Source: Ilumatobacteraceae bacterium | Lineage (GTDB): Bacteria; Actinomycetota; Acidimicrobiia; Acidimicrobiales; Ilumatobacteraceae | Direction of reading: 5' to 3' | NCBI GenBank assembly: GCA_016650435.1 | Contig: JAENVT010000271.1 | Location: forward strand, 1 to 18,760 | DNA length: 18,760 nt | Shown: piece after piece, positions 13,078 to 18,760 of the stretch | Numbering within the stretch: position 1 is the stretch's first letter | Layout of the letters: each line of letters begins with the position of its first letter | Made by a program: the position numbers and the translations under genes | The notes under the pieces: generated by a model | The model's input: the letters and a program-made list of their open reading frames with translations, nothing else | Databases searched by the model: none | Told to the model about the DNA's origin: nothing

Positions 13078-14583
13078 ATGGTCGAATTGGTAGGCGACGA
13101 TGCATATAGGGTCCTGCCCCCGAAGCCGTACGACTCGCTCGCCGACTACATCGACGCGGGCGGTGGCAAGGGCTTGGAGGCCGCACGCGCAGTCGATGCC
13201 GAAACGATCATTGGCGAGTTGACCGCGTCGGGTCTGCGCGGCCGAGGGGGTGCCGGTTTCCCAACAGGCGAGAAGTGGCGCACCATCAAGTCGTTCGCCT
13301 CGCCGTTGTTGCGTACGTCGGTGGTGGTGAACGCGGCCGAAGGCGAGCCAGGAACCTTCAAGGATCGTTCGATCATCCGAGCCAATCCGTACGCAGTGAT
13401 CGAGGGCGCACTGATCGGCGCACGGGCGATGGATGCCAAGTCGATCGTCATCGCTACGAAGGAGTCGTTCAACGACGAAGTGGCGCGCCTGCGCGAAGCG
13501 ATCGCCGAGGTCACTGCAGCCGGCTGGGTCGGCGACATCGAGATCCGAATCGTCGAAGGCCCGTCCGAATACCTCTACGGCGAAGAGACTGCTCTGCTGG
13601 AAGTGATCGACGACCGGCCACCGTTCCCGCGCATCGCGCCACCGTTCCGCCGCGGAGTCGTCGAGGTCGTCAAGTCCGACGACGATGCCGATTCAGGTAG
13701 CGGTTTGTCGGCAAATGTACAGATGGCTGGAACCGAAGACGACAGCGCGGCGCCGCCGGTGCTGGTGAACAACGTCGAAACCATGGCCAACGTTCCGGCG
13801 ATCATCGCCAAAGGTGCGGCATGGTTCAAATCAGTTGGCACAGCCGAGTCACCGGGAACGATCGTGTGCACGATCACCGGTGATGTAACTCATCCCGGCG
13901 TCGTCGAAATACCGATGGGCACCCCGCTCCGGGTCGTCATCGACACAGCAGCCGGCGGCGTGCTGCGCGGCGTCAAGGTCGCCGCAATCCTGGTCGGTGT
14001 GTCCAGTGCCGTGCTGACAGCAGATCAACTCGACACGGAACTCAGCTACGAGGGCATGAAGGCCATCGGAAGTGGACTCGGCTCAGCTGGATACATCGTG
14101 ATCGCCGACGGCACCGATGTCGTCAGCGTCGCCGCGGGTGTCTCGCGGTTTCTCGCGGTCGAGTCGTGTGGACAGTGCACCCCGTGCAAACAGGACGGCG
14201 CGGAGATCGCCAAGCTGCTCGCAAACGCAGCCAACGGCGAAGGGTCACCCGACGACCTCGTCGCCATCAAGACACGATTGGGAACCGTTGCCGACGGGGC
14301 TCGCTGCAGTCTCGCTGCACAGCAGCAAGCCGTCGTGGGCAGCCTGCTCAATGCCTTCCCCCAGCAAGTCGCCGCCCGGTTCCAACCCGACGCGACACCC
14401 GTGGAGGTCCACCTGGTTGCTGCTCTGGTCGACATCGAAGAACAGGGTGCAGTGGTCGATTCGACATTCATACGCAAGCAGCCGGATTGGACATACGACG
14501 AGGTCGACAGCGGCAAGACGCCAGTCGAACGATTCACCGATCACCGCGCCGACGAGCCATCCGAGGACGAGCCGGCGAGCTGA
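13078..14583 (+). CDS. Stand-alone NuoF-like NADH-binding FMN/Fe-S flavoprotein
   Basis: A 501-residue protein of the complex I 51-kDa (NuoF/HoxF) family, which oxidizes NADH through FMN and passes electrons to a 4Fe-4S cluster. The FMN/NADH site GLRGRGGAGFPTGEKW (52-67), NAAEGEPGTFKDR (85-97), EYLYGEETALLEVIDDRP (164-181) and VNNVETMANVPAI (230-242) are intact. The cluster ligands are C364-x2-C367-x2-C370 (ESCGQCTPC) and C410 (GARCSLAAQQ). Residues about 192-226 form an acidic, Ser/Asp-rich insertion where NuoF normally has a short linker. No nuoE, nuoG or other complex I genes are adjacent, so it is probably a separate oxidoreductase module. The C-terminus after 440 is unlike NuoF and ends in an acidic tail. 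dprE1 follows from its own promoter. Confidence 0.85.
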   Translation: MVELVGDDAYRVLPPKPYDSLADYIDAGGGKGLEAARAVDAETIIGELTASGLRGRGGAGFPTGEKWRTIKSFASPLLRTSVVVNAAEGEPGTFKDRSIIRANPYAVIEGALIGARAMDAKSIVIATKESFNDEVARLREAIAEVTAAGWVGDIEIRIVEGPSEYLYGEETALLEVIDDRPPFPRIAPPFRRGVVEVVKSDDDADSGSGLSANVQMAGTEDDSAAPPVLVNNVETMANVPAIIAKGAAWFKSVGTAESPGTIVCTITGDVTHPGVVEIPMGTPLRVVIDTAAGGVLRGVKVAAILVGVSSAVLTADQLDTELSYEGMKAIGSGLGSAGYIVIADGTDVVSVAAGVSRFLAVESCGQCTPCKQDGAEIAKLLANAANGEGSPDDLVAIKTRLGTVADGARCSLAAQQQAVVGSLLNAFPQQVAARFQPDATPVEVHLVAALVDIEEQGAVVDSTFIRKQPDWTYDEVDSGKTPVERFTDHRADEPSEDEPAS

Positions 14584-14612
14584 TCGGGCACCCAACGAGA
14601 TCCATCGACGGA

Positions 14613-14618
14613 TAGAAT
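14613..14618 (+). promoter_or_regulatory. Strong -10 box for leaderless dprE1 transcript
   Basis: TAGAAT (14613-14618) is the best -10 match in the window and is followed by exactly 8 nt before GTG 14627, the same spacing as at trpS, scpA and tyrA. There is no Shine-Dalgarno before the GTG. It would transcribe dprE1-dprE2-glycosyltransferase independently of the NuoF-like gene. Confidence 0.6.
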
Positions 14619-14626
14619 CTCGCAGC

Positions 14627-15988
14627 GTGCCGACCGCCTCCCGCGCCCGCCTGTGGGGCTGGGGACGTACCAACCCGACCGTCGCCGACGAGGTAACGGT
14701 CGACGCCGCGAGTCTGGCGGCGACTCTGAAAGAGGCAGGCGACCGCGGAGCGCTGGCTCGCGGGCTGGGACGTAGCTATGGCGACGCAGCGCAGAACGGT
14801 GGGGGACTGGTCGTGCGTCTCACATCTGGCGCAGGCGACATCGTGCTCGATCCGACCATTGGGCGCGCCACGGTCGGAGCAGGTGTCAGCCTCGACGAGC
14901 TGATGCGGGCGATCGTGCCAAGGGGCTTTTTCGTTCCCGTCACGCCGGGCACGCGATTCGTGACGGTCGGCGGGGCGATCGCCAGCGATATCCACGGCAA
15001 GAACCATCATGTCGACGGCTCGATCGGCAACCATCTCGATGCAATTACGATGATGCTGGCCGATGGCTCGACCGTTGCAATCGGCCCTGATCGCAACCCC
15101 GCACTGTTCTGGGCGACGATCGGCGGCATGGGCCTGACCGGCATCATGATCGACGCCACCATCCGCCTCCTTCCGATCGAAACCAGCAGGATGCTTGTCG
15201 ATACATCGCGGGTGCCCGACCTTGATGCATTGCTGGCGACTATGAGCAGTCCCGACGACGAGGTGCGGTACAGCGTCGCCTGGATCGACCTCGTGGCGAA
15301 GGGCCGTCACCTCGGCCGCAGTGTGCTGCACCGCGGCGACCACGCCCGTTTTGACGACCTCGATGCACGGCAACAGATCGCCCCGTTCGCGTATGGCCCC
15401 CATCAGGTCGTTGCAGTGCCGCCTCTCGTTCCACCGAGCGGAGTGCTCAACCACGCCACGGTCGCAGCGTTCAACGAATTCTGGTACCGCAAGGCGCCGT
15501 CGTCGCGCACCGGCGAGATTCAAGGACTCGGCGCCTTCTTCCATCCACTCGACCTCGTCGGATCATGGAACCGTCTGTACGGCAACCGCGGCATGGTGCA
15601 GTACCAGTTCGTCGTTCCGTTCGGCGAGGAACAGGCAATGCGCACCGTCGTCGAGCGACTTTCGGCCAGCGGTGCAGCGAGCTTTCTCGCGGTGCTGAAG
15701 CGGTTCGGTGCGGCCAACCCTGCGCCGCTCAGTTTTCCGAAGGCCGGGTGGACCCTCGCACTCGACGTGCCCGGCGCGTCGCGCGGCCTTGGCGAGCTGC
15801 TGCACGGGCTTGACCGTGTCGTGCTCGACGCCGGGGGCCGTCACTACTTTGCCAAAGATTCGCACATGAGCCCCGACGCCGTTCGCCGCGGTTACCCGCG
15901 CCTCGACGAGTGGAAAGCGGTCCGCGACGACGTTGATCCACACGGTGTCTGGCAGAGCGATCTCGGCCGTCGTCTCGGCTTGATCTGA
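14627..15988 (+). CDS. dprE1: Decaprenylphosphoryl-beta-D-ribose 2'-oxidase (DprE1-like)
   Basis: FAD-dependent oxidase that turns polyprenylphosphoryl ribose into the 2'-keto intermediate, which DprE2 reduces to the arabinose donor. The 453 residues (Mycobacterium enzyme about 461) share GWGRTNP, ARGLGRSYGDAAQNGGGLV (44-62), PGTRFVTVGGAIASDIHGKN (107-126) followed by HH, ELWYRKS-like EFWYRKA (284-290), FHPLDLVGSWNR, QYQFVVP and YFAKDS (Lys410, equivalent to mycobacterial Lys418). In the covalent benzothiazinone site, mycobacterial GWNICVD is GWTLALD here, so the target Cys387 is Ala378. GTG 14627 follows a TAGAAT -10 box; longer in-frame extension runs through the NuoF-like gene and is rejected. 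dprE2 starts 37 nt downstream. Confidence 0.93.
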   Translation: MPTASRARLWGWGRTNPTVADEVTVDAASLAATLKEAGDRGALARGLGRSYGDAAQNGGGLVVRLTSGAGDIVLDPTIGRATVGAGVSLDELMRAIVPRGFFVPVTPGTRFVTVGGAIASDIHGKNHHVDGSIGNHLDAITMMLADGSTVAIGPDRNPALFWATIGGMGLTGIMIDATIRLLPIETSRMLVDTSRVPDLDALLATMSSPDDEVRYSVAWIDLVAKGRHLGRSVLHRGDHARFDDLDARQQIAPFAYGPHQVVAVPPLVPPSGVLNHATVAAFNEFWYRKAPSSRTGEIQGLGAFFHPLDLVGSWNRLYGNRGMVQYQFVVPFGEEQAMRTVVERLSASGAASFLAVLKRFGAANPAPLSFPKAGWTLALDVPGASRGLGELLHGLDRVVLDAGGRHYFAKDSHMSPDAVRRGYPRLDEWKAVRDDVDPHGVWQSDLGRRLGLI

Positions 15989-16025
15989 CACAGCCTCAAC
16001 CTCATCGTCACCACACTGGAGCCCC

Positions 16026-16787
16026 ATGGAAAACGCACTCGGCCAGCCGCAAACCATCGTCTTGTTCGGTGGCACCAGCGACATCGGCCTGGCAATCGTG
16101 CGCCAGTTGCTGAACCCGACGACGCGCACCGTGGTGCTTGCCTGTCGCGACATCGAGCGCGGTGAACGCGCCGCAGCGGGTTTGCGCCACGATTCGTTGG
16201 CCGTCGATGTCGTCGCATTCGAGGCGACGGAAACCACGTCGCACGTCGATCTGGTTCGCTCGCTGTCGCACAAGAACGGCGATCTCGACGTGGCGATCAT
16301 GGCGTTCGCTCAGCTTGGCGACGGCGCTGTCACCTCGGTCGATCCGGCAGTCGCGGCCGAACTTGCTCAAGTGAACTTCACGGGCGTCGTGTCGAGCACG
16401 ATCGCGATCGCCAATCAGATGCGCCAGCAGGGGCACGGGTCGATTGTCATGCTCAGTAGCGTCGCCGGCGAGCGTGTCCGCCGCGCCAACCCCGTGTACG
16501 GCGGCACGAAGGCCGGCATCGATGGCTTTGCCCAAGGGCTCGGCGACGCGCTGGCCGAAGACGGCGTTCACATGCTGATCGTCAGGCCGGGCTTCGTCAA
16601 CTCGAGCATGACCGCCGGGCTGAAGCCCGCTCCGTTCGCGACGACGCCCGAGGCGGTCGCTGACGCAACTGTCAAGGGATTGCGCGCCAAGCGCCGCATC
16701 GTGTGGGTACCGGGAACGCTCCGCTACGTTTTCTCGGCGCTGCGCAACACGCCCGCCCCGGTGTGGAGACGCCTGCCCCTTGGTTGA
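16026..16787 (+). CDS. dprE2: Decaprenylphosphoryl-2-keto-ribose reductase (DprE2-like)
   Basis: NADH-dependent short-chain dehydrogenase that reduces the 2-keto intermediate to polyprenylphosphoryl arabinose, working with DprE1. The 253 residues contain the cofactor loop FGGTSDIGLAI (14-24), a central IVMLSSVAGERVRRANPVYG stretch with the catalytic Ser near 144, and Tyr158/Lys162 in PVYGGTKAGIDGFAQGLGDA. RPGFVNSSMTAGLKPAPF and a basic C-terminus (LRYVFSALRNTPAPVWRRLP) match the DprE2 pattern rather than generic SDRs. ATG 16026 is preceded by GGAG (16018-16021) 4 nt upstream. It follows dprE1 by 37 nt, the same order as in mycobacteria, and its end overlaps the glycosyltransferase start. Confidence 0.92.
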   Translation: MENALGQPQTIVLFGGTSDIGLAIVRQLLNPTTRTVVLACRDIERGERAAAGLRHDSLAVDVVAFEATETTSHVDLVRSLSHKNGDLDVAIMAFAQLGDGAVTSVDPAVAAELAQVNFTGVVSSTIAIANQMRQQGHGSIVMLSSVAGERVRRANPVYGGTKAGIDGFAQGLGDALAEDGVHMLIVRPGFVNSSMTAGLKPAPFATTPEAVADATVKGLRAKRRIVWVPGTLRYVFSALRNTPAPVWRRLPLG

Positions 16788-17937
16788 CGACTCACTTCCG
16801 GACCTTCAGCAGCTGGCCGACGAAATGATGAGCCGGGGCGCGCGCCGCGTCCACGTGTTGGCATGGCGCGACCTCGACGACCCCGACGCCGGCGGCTCGG
16901 AAAAGCATGCCGACGAGTTCATGCGTCGGTGGGCAGCGGCCGGGTTGGACATCACTCAACGCACATCTGCCGCTGTCGGACAGGCATCCACTGCGACGCG
17001 CAACGGATACCGCGTCGTGCGACGTGGCAGTCGGTATTCCGTGTTTCCCCGAGCAGTCGGCAGTGAGTTGGTGCGCAGAATGGGTCGATTCGACGCGCTG
17101 GTCGAGGTGTGGAACGGTGTGCCGTGGATGAGTCCGGTGTGGTGCAGGCGACCGCGCCTCACCTTCCTTCATCACGTGCACGGACCGATGTGGGATCAGC
17201 TGTTGCCGTGGCCACTCGCCGGTGTGGGTAGGGCCCTCGAGGCACGTTTAGCGCCGCCCTTCTATCGCCGCTCGTTGACGCTGACGCCATCAGAAGGAAC
17301 GCGCGACGACCTGCTGGGGCTCGGATTCCGCCCTGATCGTGTCGTTGCCGTCAACAACGGTGTCGACCCCATGTTCCGTCCCGGTGGAAGTCGCAGCGAC
17401 TCGCCACGAGTGCTCTCCGTCGCCAGGCTTGCGCCGGTGAAGCGTCAGGACGAACTGATCGAGGCCGCTGTCATCGCCAGGCAACGCCTGCCCGACCTGC
17501 GATTGGTGATCGTTGGGGAGGGCCCATTACGTCCGGCTCTGGAGGCGCGGATCGCCGCCCACGGTGCAGGGGAGTGGATCACGATGGCCGGTCGTCTCAG
17601 TCACGCCGATCTCGTTGCCGAGTATCAACGCGCCTGGCTTGTGACCAGCGCGTCGTTGGCCGAGGGTTGGGGGCTGGCCCTGACCGAAGCTGCGGCATGC
17701 GGTACACCGGCGGTGGCCACCAATGTCAGCGGGCATCGAAGCAGTGTGGTCGATGGTGTGACGGGGGTGTTGGTGCCGCTCGAGCGTCTGGCCGAGACGA
17801 TGGCCGACGTACTGCTCGACGACGCGCGCCGCGAGAAGTTGGGCTCTGCAGCGCTTGTCCGCGCTCAAACCCTCACTTGGGATGCCTCGGCGCAGGGGAT
17901 CCTCGCCGCTCTGCTCGGCCAAGTACGCGGCCGCTAG
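16780..17937 (+). CDS. GT4-family glycosyltransferase
   Basis: A GT-B fold retaining glycosyltransferase. The N-terminal nucleotide-fold half has VHVLAWRDLDDPDAGGSEKH (24-43), where GGSE is the acceptor-side glycine loop. The C-terminal half has VLSVARLAPVKRQDELIEA (211-229), LVIVGEGPLRPALEARI and the donor-binding SLAEGWGLALTEAAACGTPA (292-311) with the GT4 E-x7-E pair Glu295/Glu303. Starting at TTG 16780 gives 385 residues and an 8-bp overlap with dprE2, with GGAG 11 nt upstream. ATG 16825 or 16828 would start just before the first strand and is a real alternative. Coupling to dprE1-dprE2 suggests a role in the same envelope glycan. The sugar donor is unknown; GT4 enzymes use nucleotide sugars, not the lipid-linked arabinose itself. 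Confidence 0.88.
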   Translation: MVDDSLPDLQQLADEMMSRGARRVHVLAWRDLDDPDAGGSEKHADEFMRRWAAAGLDITQRTSAAVGQASTATRNGYRVVRRGSRYSVFPRAVGSELVRRMGRFDALVEVWNGVPWMSPVWCRRPRLTFLHHVHGPMWDQLLPWPLAGVGRALEARLAPPFYRRSLTLTPSEGTRDDLLGLGFRPDRVVAVNNGVDPMFRPGGSRSDSPRVLSVARLAPVKRQDELIEAAVIARQRLPDLRLVIVGEGPLRPALEARIAAHGAGEWITMAGRLSHADLVAEYQRAWLVTSASLAEGWGLALTEAAACGTPAVATNVSGHRSSVVDGVTGVLVPLERLAETMADVLLDDARREKLGSAALVRAQTLTWDASAQGILAALLGQVRGR

Positions 17938-17948
17938 GTCGCTAGCGG
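17931..17948. terminator. Hairpin spanning both stop codons of a convergent gene pair
   Basis: CCGCTAG (17931-17937), a GTCG loop and CTAGCGG (17942-17948) form a perfect 7-bp stem with a 4-nt loop. The TAG stop of the glycosyltransferase (17935-17937) lies in one arm and the TAG of the minus-strand epimerase (17944-17942) in the other. It is placed like a bidirectional terminator for transcripts meeting head-on. There is no T-tract on either strand, so intrinsic termination is uncertain. Confidence 0.45.
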
Positions 17949-18760
17949 GGCAGCAGCTTGGTCGCCACCTTCAGCAGCCGCAACGCGCCCTGCCGGGCGA
18001 TTGTTCGATGGTGCGAGCGGCCGGTCTCGTTGGTGCCGGCGCGATTGGTGACGAACCAGTCGTAGCTGTCGGCGAGCATCTCTTCGTTCGACCATGTCGG
18101 CTGCCATCCAAGCGCGTCGCGAACGTGATCGATGTCGAACCACAGCGACTTCGAGTACATCATCCAGTGATACGGCGCGAAGGGCGCGAGATGAGTAGCG
18201 GCGGCCGCCTGCATCAGGACGGCTGCTGGCTTGGCCGGCAGCGACCTGACGCGAGACCCGGTGCCGGCGTGGGCGCACAGTGACTGCAGCGACTCGCGCA
18301 TCGTGCCGAAGCGGTCGGTGCCGGCGTTGAAGATGGCCGGGCCGGCGACGCCGGCAGCGAGGATGCACACCTCGGCAAGATCGTCGGCATGAACGAACTG
18401 GTAACGGTTGTCGCCGGAACCGAGCACGAAGACGTCGGCTCCGTCAGCCACCCACTCGAACAAGATTCCGAAGATTCCGAGACGACCGTGCCCGAGGATC
18501 GTGCGCGGACGAATGATTGTGACGTCGAGACCTTTCGACGAGGCATCGAGGCACGCCCACTCGGCGGCGAGTTTGGCGCGGCCGTACTCCTCGATGGGCG
18601 ACGGCACCGTCGAAGGCATCACCGGATTGCTGACCGGCACCCCGAACACGGCACTCGACGAAGTGTGCACGACCTTGCGCACGCCGGCCCGTTCCGCCTC
18701 GCGTAGAAGCAAAACGGTGCCGTCGACGTTCACGGTGCGCAGCAACTGTTCATCTCTGGC
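17942..18760 (-). CDS. NAD-dependent epimerase/dehydratase (extended SDR), N-terminus beyond window edge
   Basis: C-terminal 272 codons of an extended short-chain dehydrogenase/reductase acting on a nucleotide sugar or similar substrate. The frame stays open to the window edge (ARDEQLLRTVNVDGTVLLLR), so the glycine-rich NAD loop lies outside. Visible landmarks are KVVHTSSSAVFG (active-site Ser), the catalytic EEYGRAKLAAE (Tyr-x3-Lys), IIRPRTILGHGRLGIFGILF and NRYQFVHADDLAEVCILA, the QFVHxDD substrate-binding segment of epimerases. An internal TTG near 18745 is not a credible start because the fold would lack its cofactor site. The gene is convergent with the glycosyltransferase, 4 nt between stop codons. 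The basic C-terminal tail (RQGALRLLKVATKLLPR) could lie on the membrane. The substrate is unknown. Confidence 0.88.
   Translation of the reverse strand, partial: ARDEQLLRTVNVDGTVLLLREAERAGVRKVVHTSSSAVFGVPVSNPVMPSTVPSPIEEYGRAKLAAEWACLDASSKGLDVTIIRPRTILGHGRLGIFGILFEWVADGADVFVLGSGDNRYQFVHADDLAEVCILAAGVAGPAIFNAGTDRFGTMRESLQSLCAHAGTGSRVRSLPAKPAAVLMQAAAATHLAPFAPYHWMMYSKSLWFDIDHVRDALGWQPTWSNEEMLADSYDWFVTNRAGTNETGRSHHRTIARQGALRLLKVATKLLPR

Noticed and set aside
14596..14622. Dyad CGAGAT...ATCTCG around the dprE1 promoter
   Set aside because: The 6-bp outer arms and the inner ATCC/GGAT arms do not share a centre, so it is not a convincing operator or hairpin.
14117..14626. Upstream extension of the DprE1 frame
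   Set aside because: The extra 170 codons run inside the NuoF-like gene out of frame and give a Ser/Arg-rich product. GTG 14627 has a promoter at the expected distance and fits the DprE1 N-terminus.
15563..16300. Long minus-strand frame across the dprE1-dprE2 junction
   Set aside because: It covers two well-supported plus-strand genes and their intergenic gap and shows no protein family signature.
1..18760. CRISPR arrays, phage genes, transposases, tRNA or rRNA genes
   Set aside because: I looked for repeat-spacer arrays, integrase or transposase motifs and cloverleaf-like segments and saw none. The only tandem repeat is the 36-bp minisatellite in the TetR-family gene.

Overview
The window looks like chromosomal DNA of a high-GC actinobacterium. 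Codons are GC-rich, many genes start with GTG, neighbouring genes overlap at ATGA/GTGA junctions, and two families here (SCO6745-type, and DinB with an N-terminal CxxC) are typical of actinobacteria. Gene content and order are compatible with Acidimicrobiia (Ilumatobacter-like), but that assignment is inference. Several genes have a TANNNT -10 box only 6-8 nt upstream of the start codon, which suggests widespread leaderless transcription.

Region 1 (1-5443) is housekeeping. A partial trpS on the minus strand diverges from scpA-scpB-rluB-tyrA-aroA, covering chromosome condensation, rRNA pseudouridylation and the shikimate/tyrosine pathway. A back-to-back promoter lies in the 37-bp gap between trpS and scpA.

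Region 2 (5440-7687) continues the same strand with three genes joined by 4-bp overlaps: a HAD-IB phosphatase, a UbiA-family enzyme closely resembling decaprenyl-phosphate 5-phosphoribosyltransferase, and a SAM-dependent methyltransferase.

Region 3 (7688-13077) is accessory. A PcpA/LinE-type ring-cleaving dioxygenase diverges from a TetR/AefR-like regulator coupled to a MetE-like protein, with a palindromic operator between them. A DUF2071 protein, a truncated NTF2-like remnant, a long palindrome, a DinB-like protein and a convergent SCO6745-family protein follow.

Region 4 (13078-17937) holds a stand-alone NuoF-like flavoprotein, then dprE1, dprE2 and a GT4 glycosyltransferase. A partial NAD-dependent epimerase converges on the glycosyltransferase at the right edge.

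Regions 2 and 4 together encode most of the route to polyprenyl-phosphoryl-arabinofuranose: phosphoribosyl transfer (UbiA), a candidate for the dephosphorylation step (HAD) and 2'-epimerization (DprE1/DprE2). This suggests arabinofuranose-containing envelope glycans. The most useful leads are the HAD protein as the possible phosphatase of that pathway, an alanine in DprE1 where the benzothiazinone-target cysteine lies in Mycobacterium, the symmetric leaderless divergent promoter, and the 49-bp palindrome beside a broken gene.
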